Shown here in pieces: positions 60,542 to 64,000 of a stretch of DNA of 64,000 nt (its first letter is position 1; each line of letters begins with the position of its first letter). This DNA comes from Paenibacillus monticola (GTDB lineage Bacteria > Bacillota > Bacilli > Paenibacillales > Paenibacillaceae), in contig NZ_WJXB01000018.1 in assembly GCF_009664975.1 (NCBI RefSeq), forward strand, positions 1 through 64,000, given 5' to 3'. The position numbers and the translations under genes were made by a program. The notes under the pieces were generated by a model that was not told where the DNA came from, ran no database searches, and was given only the letters and a program-made list of their open reading frames with translations.

Positions 60542-62038
60542 CTATTGACGGTATGCTGCCAATTTGTTGTTCAGTTCACGGGTCTGACCGTACACTTCCT
60601 GAAAGAGGTCGAATAAGCCGTTATAAAGAGCTACCTGCTGTGGATTCGGTGTAAATACTTCGGCAGGGCGGATAAAAGCTTCTGCACATTCGCCAAGTGA
60701 GGCGAACCAACCACTGCCATAGGCTGCCAGCATTGCCGCTCCCATCGCCGGGCCCTGCTCACTCTCCAGCTTCACGATGGAAGCATTAAAAACATCTGCC
60801 TGCATCTGCAGCCAGGCCTCATTCTTGGCTCCGCCACCAATCGCCACGATTTCAGTGATTTCTTTGCCGGATGCCCGGACGATTTCAATCGATTCACGCA
60901 AGGAGAAGGTAATTCCCTCCAAAACTGCACGTGTGAAATGGGACAACGTATGTCCGGAATCCATACCGATGAAGCTTCCACGGATATTTGGGTCTGGATG
61001 TGGAGTACGCTCCCCAACAATATAAGGAGTGAAGAGCAGCCCCCCACTACCAGCCGGTATGGAATCTACACCTTTCAATAGTTCCTCAAAGCTTTTATCT
61101 GCAGCAAAGGTCTCTTTAAACCAGGTAAGGCTATATCCGGCAGCAAGGGTAACCCCCATAATGTAATAGGCATCCTTCTCACCGTGATTAAAGAAATGGA
61201 CTTTCCCTTCTAAATTCAAATCCTTGTTCGTCTCGTAGGAGAGCACAACACCGGATGTACCAATACTGCACATGGTGCGGCCTTCACCCAGAATACCTGC
61301 ACCCAGTGCGCCGCAAGCATTATCTGCACCACCGGCAAAAACCTTCGTTGAAGGCAAAAGTCCAGATGCCGCAGCAATCTCAGGCAGCAGCGTGCCAGTC
61401 AGATCAAAGGACTCCACTAGTTTCGGGCAAAGTGAGAGTGGCAAGGAGAAGGCTTCAGCAATTTCAGCACTCCATACTTTGGATCCAACATCGAGCAACA
61501 ACGTGCCGGCAGCATCGGAATAATCCATGGCATAGTCACCGGTTAAACGGTAACGCACATAATCCTTCGGCAGGAGGAACAGGGCGGCTTGAGACAATAT
61601 CTCAGGCTCATTCTCCTGCACCCAAAGAATCTTCGGCAGCGTGAAGCCTTCAAGCGCAGCGTTTCGGGCAATCTCCAATAGCTTCGGTCCAAGTGTACGC
61701 TCAATTTTCCGGCACTGTGCTGTAGTGCGAGTATCATTCCAGAGGATGGCCGGGCGTAGAACTGTACCCTCTTTATCTACCAGCACCAGTCCGTGCATTT
61801 GTCCCGAGAAGCTTAGACCGTCTACCTGTGAAGGGTCCACTCCTGAAGTCTCGATTAAACGGTGCAGGCTGACAATCGTACCTTCAACCCAATCCTCAGG
61901 ATTCTGTTCACTCCAGTTTGGCTGAGGTCTACTAAGTGGATAAGCCTCAGAATGCTCAAAAGCTACCTTTCCCTGCGGGTCTACCAGAACCGTCTTCACT
62001 GCACTGGTACCCAGATCGACGCCGATAACATATTTCAT
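60542..62038 (-). CDS. xylB: xylulokinase
   Basis: A 498-residue FGGY-family sugar kinase that phosphorylates D-xylulose. Motifs are IGVDLGTSAVKTVLVD at the start, SFSGQMHGLVLVD, LWNDTRT, the catalytic Asp region GGADNACGALG, and the FGGY signature-2 segment IVAIGGGAKNEAWLQMQADV. GGAGG lies 7 nt before the ATG. It lies downstream of xylA but is separated from it by a terminator and a repeat-rich 295-bp gap. Confidence 0.95.
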   Translation of the reverse strand: MKYVIGVDLGTSAVKTVLVDPQGKVAFEHSEAYPLSRPQPNWSEQNPEDWVEGTIVSLHRLIETSGVDPSQVDGLSFSGQMHGLVLVDKEGTVLRPAILWNDTRTTAQCRKIERTLGPKLLEIARNAALEGFTLPKILWVQENEPEILSQAALFLLPKDYVRYRLTGDYAMDYSDAAGTLLLDVGSKVWSAEIAEAFSLPLSLCPKLVESFDLTGTLLPEIAAASGLLPSTKVFAGGADNACGALGAGILGEGRTMCSIGTSGVVLSYETNKDLNLEGKVHFFNHGEKDAYYIMGVTLAAGYSLTWFKETFAADKSFEELLKGVDSIPAGSGGLLFTPYIVGERTPHPDPNIRGSFIGMDSGHTLSHFTRAVLEGITFSLRESIEIVRASGKEITEIVAIGGGAKNEAWLQMQADVFNASIVKLESEQGPAMGAAMLAAYGSGWFASLGECAEAFIRPAEVFTPNPQQVALYNGLFDLFQEVYGQTRELNNKLAAYRQ

Positions 62039-62056
62039 ATTAATCCTCCTACAATT

Positions 62057-62260
62057 TTTGTTAGGATAATCTTCATTGAATTGCTTCGTACAAAAATCAC
62101 TTCGTAAGCATCTGCTTAATTTTTATGGAGCATTGCTACTTGGAATACTTCGTCATAAAAATCGCTTCGTAAGCATTCACTTAGTTTTGTTAGGATAATC
62201 TTCATTGAATTGCTTCGTACAAAAATCACTTCGTAAGCATCTGCTTAATTTTTATGGAGC
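62057..62260. repeat. exact 76-bp direct repeat in the xylA-xylB gap
   Basis: 62057-62132 and 62185-62260 are identical over 76 bp (period 128). The 52-bp segment between them holds a diverged third copy of the inner unit: TTCGTcAtaAAAATCgCTTCGTAAGCAT against TTCGTAcaAAAATCaCTTCGTAAGCAT. On the minus strand each unit contains TGCTTACGAAG...GTACGAAGCA half-palindromes. It lies in the leader of xylB and has no coding frame. Confidence 0.9.
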
Positions 62261-62275
62261 CTCACCCCAAGAAAA

Positions 62276-62309
62276 GGGGTTGCCGAAGAATGCTCTCTTC
62301 AGCAACCCC
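62276..62309 (-). terminator. terminator of xylA
   Basis: Minus-strand GGGGTTGCtGAAGA-gagcat-TCTTCgGCAACCCC followed by TTTTCTT, 25 nt past the xylA stop. It would uncouple xylA from xylB unless read-through occurs. Confidence 0.85.
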
Positions 62310-62333
62310 CGTTGCGGTTGTATCGTGCTAGTA

Positions 62334-63650
62334 CTACTCAGCGAAAATGTATTGATTCAAGACTGCTCTCAGATATTCTTGACGACCGGATTCATTAGGG
62401 CGCGGGTTCTCATTGTTCAAGGCATAATCAGCCAATGAAGCCAGAGTAGCTTTGCCGGATACGATATCGGCGCCAACACCTTCAGTAAAGCTGCTGTAGC
62501 GTTTGTCGATAAAGTTCTCGAATACGCGGTCTTCGATCAATTTAGCGGCTACTTTCAAGCCTTTAGCATAAGTATCCATACCAGCGATGTGACCCAAGAA
62601 CAGATCTTCAGGCTCGAAGGATGGGCGACGTACTTTGGAGTCAAAGTTAATTCCGCCTTTGCCCAGACCATCATTCTTCAATACTTCATACATTGCCAAG
62701 GTTGCATCATAAATGTTAACTGGGAATTCATCTGTGTCCCAGCCCAGAAGCGGATCACCTTGGTTCGCATCAAGCGATCCCAACATGCCATTGATACGAG
62801 CTACACGAATCTCATGTTCAAACGTATGACCAGCAAGGGTTGCATGGTTACCTTCAAGATTCAGTTTGAAGTGTTTGTCGAGATTATATTTCTGCAAGAA
62901 TGCAATAGTTGTAGCTGCATCGAAATCATATTGGTGTTTAGTTGGTTCCTTAGGTTTCGGCTCGATCAGGAATTGGCCATCATAACCAATCTCTTTCGCG
63001 TAGTCGATAGCCAGGTGGAACAGACGAGCGATGTTATCTTGCTCCAATCCCATGTCTGTGTTCAACAGCGTTTCGTAACCTTCACGTCCGCCCCAGAATA
63101 CATAGTTCTCAGATCCAAGAAGTTTACCAACATCCAGACCTTTCTTCACTTGTGCAGCCGCATGAGCAAATACATCTGCGTTGCAAGTGGAGCCTGCACC
63201 ATGCACATAACGTGGATTCGTGAACATATTCGCTGTATTCCACAGCAATTTCTTGCCGGAAGTCTTCATGCCTTGAGCGAGAATATCTACGATGGTATCA
63301 ATGTTTTTATAGAACTCGCGAAGACTTGCGCCTTCAGGTGCGATATCCACATCGTGGAAGCAGTAGAATGGCAGATCCATTTTTTCCATGAATTCAAAAG
63401 CTGCTTCAGCGCGAGCCTTAGCCTTATCCAGAACGGATAAATGATTCCAACTGCGAACTGCCGTTTCAGCGCCGAATTGATCAGCACCGCCAGCAGTTAA
63501 TGTATGCCAATAAGCCATTGAAAAACGCATGTGCTCTTCCATTGTTTTTCCAGCAACGATTTCCTTAGGGTTGTAAGATTTAAAGGCATAAGGGTTTGTG
63601 GAACGGCTTCCCTCGTAAGAGATCTTGTTCACTGTTTCAAAATAAGCCAT
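62334..63650 (-). CDS. xylA: xylose isomerase (class II)
   Basis: A 438-residue xylose isomerase converting D-xylose to D-xylulose. The class II N-terminal extension is present. The catalytic His lies in [10 protein letters not shown]. Metal ligands lie in [20 protein letters not shown] (split as [10 protein letters not shown] and GHTFEHEI) and [19 protein letters not shown]. The length is typical. GAGGAGGA precedes the ATG. A cre and a palindromic operator candidate lie in its promoter, and xylR diverges from it. Confidence 0.96.
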   Translation of the reverse strand: MAYFETVNKISYEGSRSTNPYAFKSYNPKEIVAGKTMEEHMRFSMAYWHTLTAGGADQFGAETAVRSWNHLSVLDKAKARAEAAFEFMEKMDLPFYCFHDVDIAPEGASLREFYKNIDTIVDILAQGMKTSGKKLLWNTANMFTNPRYVHGAGSTCNADVFAHAAAQVKKGLDVGKLLGSENYVFWGGREGYETLLNTDMGLEQDNIARLFHLAIDYAKEIGYDGQFLIEPKPKEPTKHQYDFDAATTIAFLQKYNLDKHFKLNLEGNHATLAGHTFEHEIRVARINGMLGSLDANQGDPLLGWDTDEFPVNIYDATLAMYEVLKNDGLGKGGINFDSKVRRPSFEPEDLFLGHIAGMDTYAKGLKVAAKLIEDRVFENFIDKRYSSFTEGVGADIVSGKATLASLADYALNNENPRPNESGRQEYLRAVLNQYIFAE

Positions 63651-63679
63651 TGTGTAATCCTCCTCATATTGTGCTCGCC

Positions 63680-63693
63680 CGCAAGCGTTTACA
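63680..63693. promoter_or_regulatory. cre (CcpA site) upstream of xylA
   Basis: CGCAAGCGTTTACA matches the cre consensus TGNAANCGNTNNCA at all but the first base. It lies 30-43 nt before the xylA start, downstream of the promoter, a usual place for CcpA roadblock repression. Confidence 0.65.
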
Positions 63694-63718
63694 GGACCAT
63701 CTTAACATATCTTTTAGA

Positions 63719-63741
63719 CTTTGTATATTGGTTAAACAAAG
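63719..63741. promoter_or_regulatory. candidate XylR operator overlapping the xylA promoter
   Basis: Inverted repeat CTTTGT-(11 nt)-ACAAAG. It overlaps a minus-strand promoter candidate TTGTTT (63734-63739), 17 nt, TAAAAG (63711-63716). Xyl operators in Bacillus are built from similar TTTGTT/AACAAA arms, and TTGGGCAAC follows at 63744-63752. The other part of the 297-bp xylA-xylR gap shows nothing further that I can name. Confidence 0.5.
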
Positions 63742-63947
63742 TTTTGGGCAACTTTTATTTGTCTATTTCTTGTCTTTCGCATCAAATATAATCGACTTTG
63801 TATCACCCCAGTCTCTGTTTATTATTAGCATACAATTCCCTGGTATTCCCTAGCCTATGCGTAGGCATATTGCAATTTCCAGCACATCACTCTAGACTAA
63901 GTGGCATAACGACAAATGAGAACGTTGCCAAGAAGGATGTGTCATTC

Positions 63948-64000
63948 GTGAAAGTTACCGGGGATCAGGCGCTGGTTAAAAAAATAAATAAATCCATTAT
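63948..64000 (+). CDS. xylR: xylose repressor XylR, N-terminus (partial)
   Basis: The last 53 bases encode (M)KVTGDQALVKKINKSI, which resembles the N-terminus of XylR (DQTFVKKVNQKLLL in B. subtilis), a ROK-family repressor with an N-terminal winged helix. GTG at 63948 has AAGGA 10 nt upstream. It diverges from xylA, the expected place for xylR. The gene continues beyond the window. Confidence 0.75.
   Translation, partial: MKVTGDQALVKKINKSI

Noticed and set aside
62057-62260. Repeat array considered as a CRISPR
   Set aside because: There are only two exact 76-bp copies and a partial one, the units are too long, spacers are not uniform and no cas genes are near.
62589-63440. A 283-codon plus-strand frame opposite xylA
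   Set aside because: It is the complement of a highly conserved xylose isomerase. No ribosome-binding site or recognisable protein feature is present.

Overview
The window reads as a Paenibacillus-like Firmicute chromosome. Grounds: a 16S rRNA 5' end beside ygxA, ygzB and perR, as in Bacillus; a GatCAB tRNA amidotransferase; a sigY-yxlC-G operon; an rsbV-rsbW-sigB operon; a YyaC-type spore protein; many AGGAGG ribosome-binding sites with TTG or GTG starts; and a YesM/YesN pair beside LplB/YtcP-type sugar transport genes. Coding density is ordinary. I see no tRNA, insertion sequence, prophage or CRISPR array.

Layout. 1-515: start of an rRNA operon transcribed leftward, with tandem promoters and boxA. 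516-6927: ygxA, ygzB, a membrane-anchored GH18 protein, perR with promoter and Per-box candidate, a DUF4097-like membrane protein and a GNAT acetyltransferase. 7018-10335: gatCAB. 10470-14347: a small acidic protein, the sigY operon with a candidate sigma-Y promoter, and a Cys-rich ORF. 14498-16309: metallo-hydrolase, thioredoxin-fold and DedA genes. 16527-16780: remnant of a short-chain dehydrogenase. 16790-27399: O-antigen-ligase-type membrane protein with a GC-rich core, methyltransferase, regulator/MFS pair, hydrolase, yyaC, asparaginase, YtxH and DUF5665 proteins.

27466-38345 is a general-stress block: rsbV-rsbW-sigB, two hybrid histidine kinases, a CheR methyltransferase, a receiver-PP2C phosphatase, and stress genes (YflT-like, YtxG-like). 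Three places carry sigma-B promoters of the form GTTTCR-N14-GG(G/T)TWW. The inferred chain is: signals enter the kinases, the PP2C dephosphorylates RsbV, RsbV removes RsbW, and SigB then transcribes these genes.

38538-49492: small membrane and secreted proteins, an NlpC/P60 hydrolase, a CDF metal exporter, an ABC-F ATPase, an NAPE-PLD-like hydrolase, a CvfC/YpgR HEAT protein, a lysine riboswitch driving a LysP-type permease, and a transglutaminase-like protein. 49820-60392: a glycan-uptake operon (two permeases, lipoprotein, GH95 fucosidase) with a perfect cre, a divergent creatininase-family gene, and YesN/YesM. 60542-64000: xylB, xylA and the first codons of divergent xylR, with cre and operator candidates.

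The least explained structures are a three-copy intergenic stem-loop repeat whose divergent copy keeps its stem by compensatory changes, and an exact 76-bp direct repeat between xylA and xylB.
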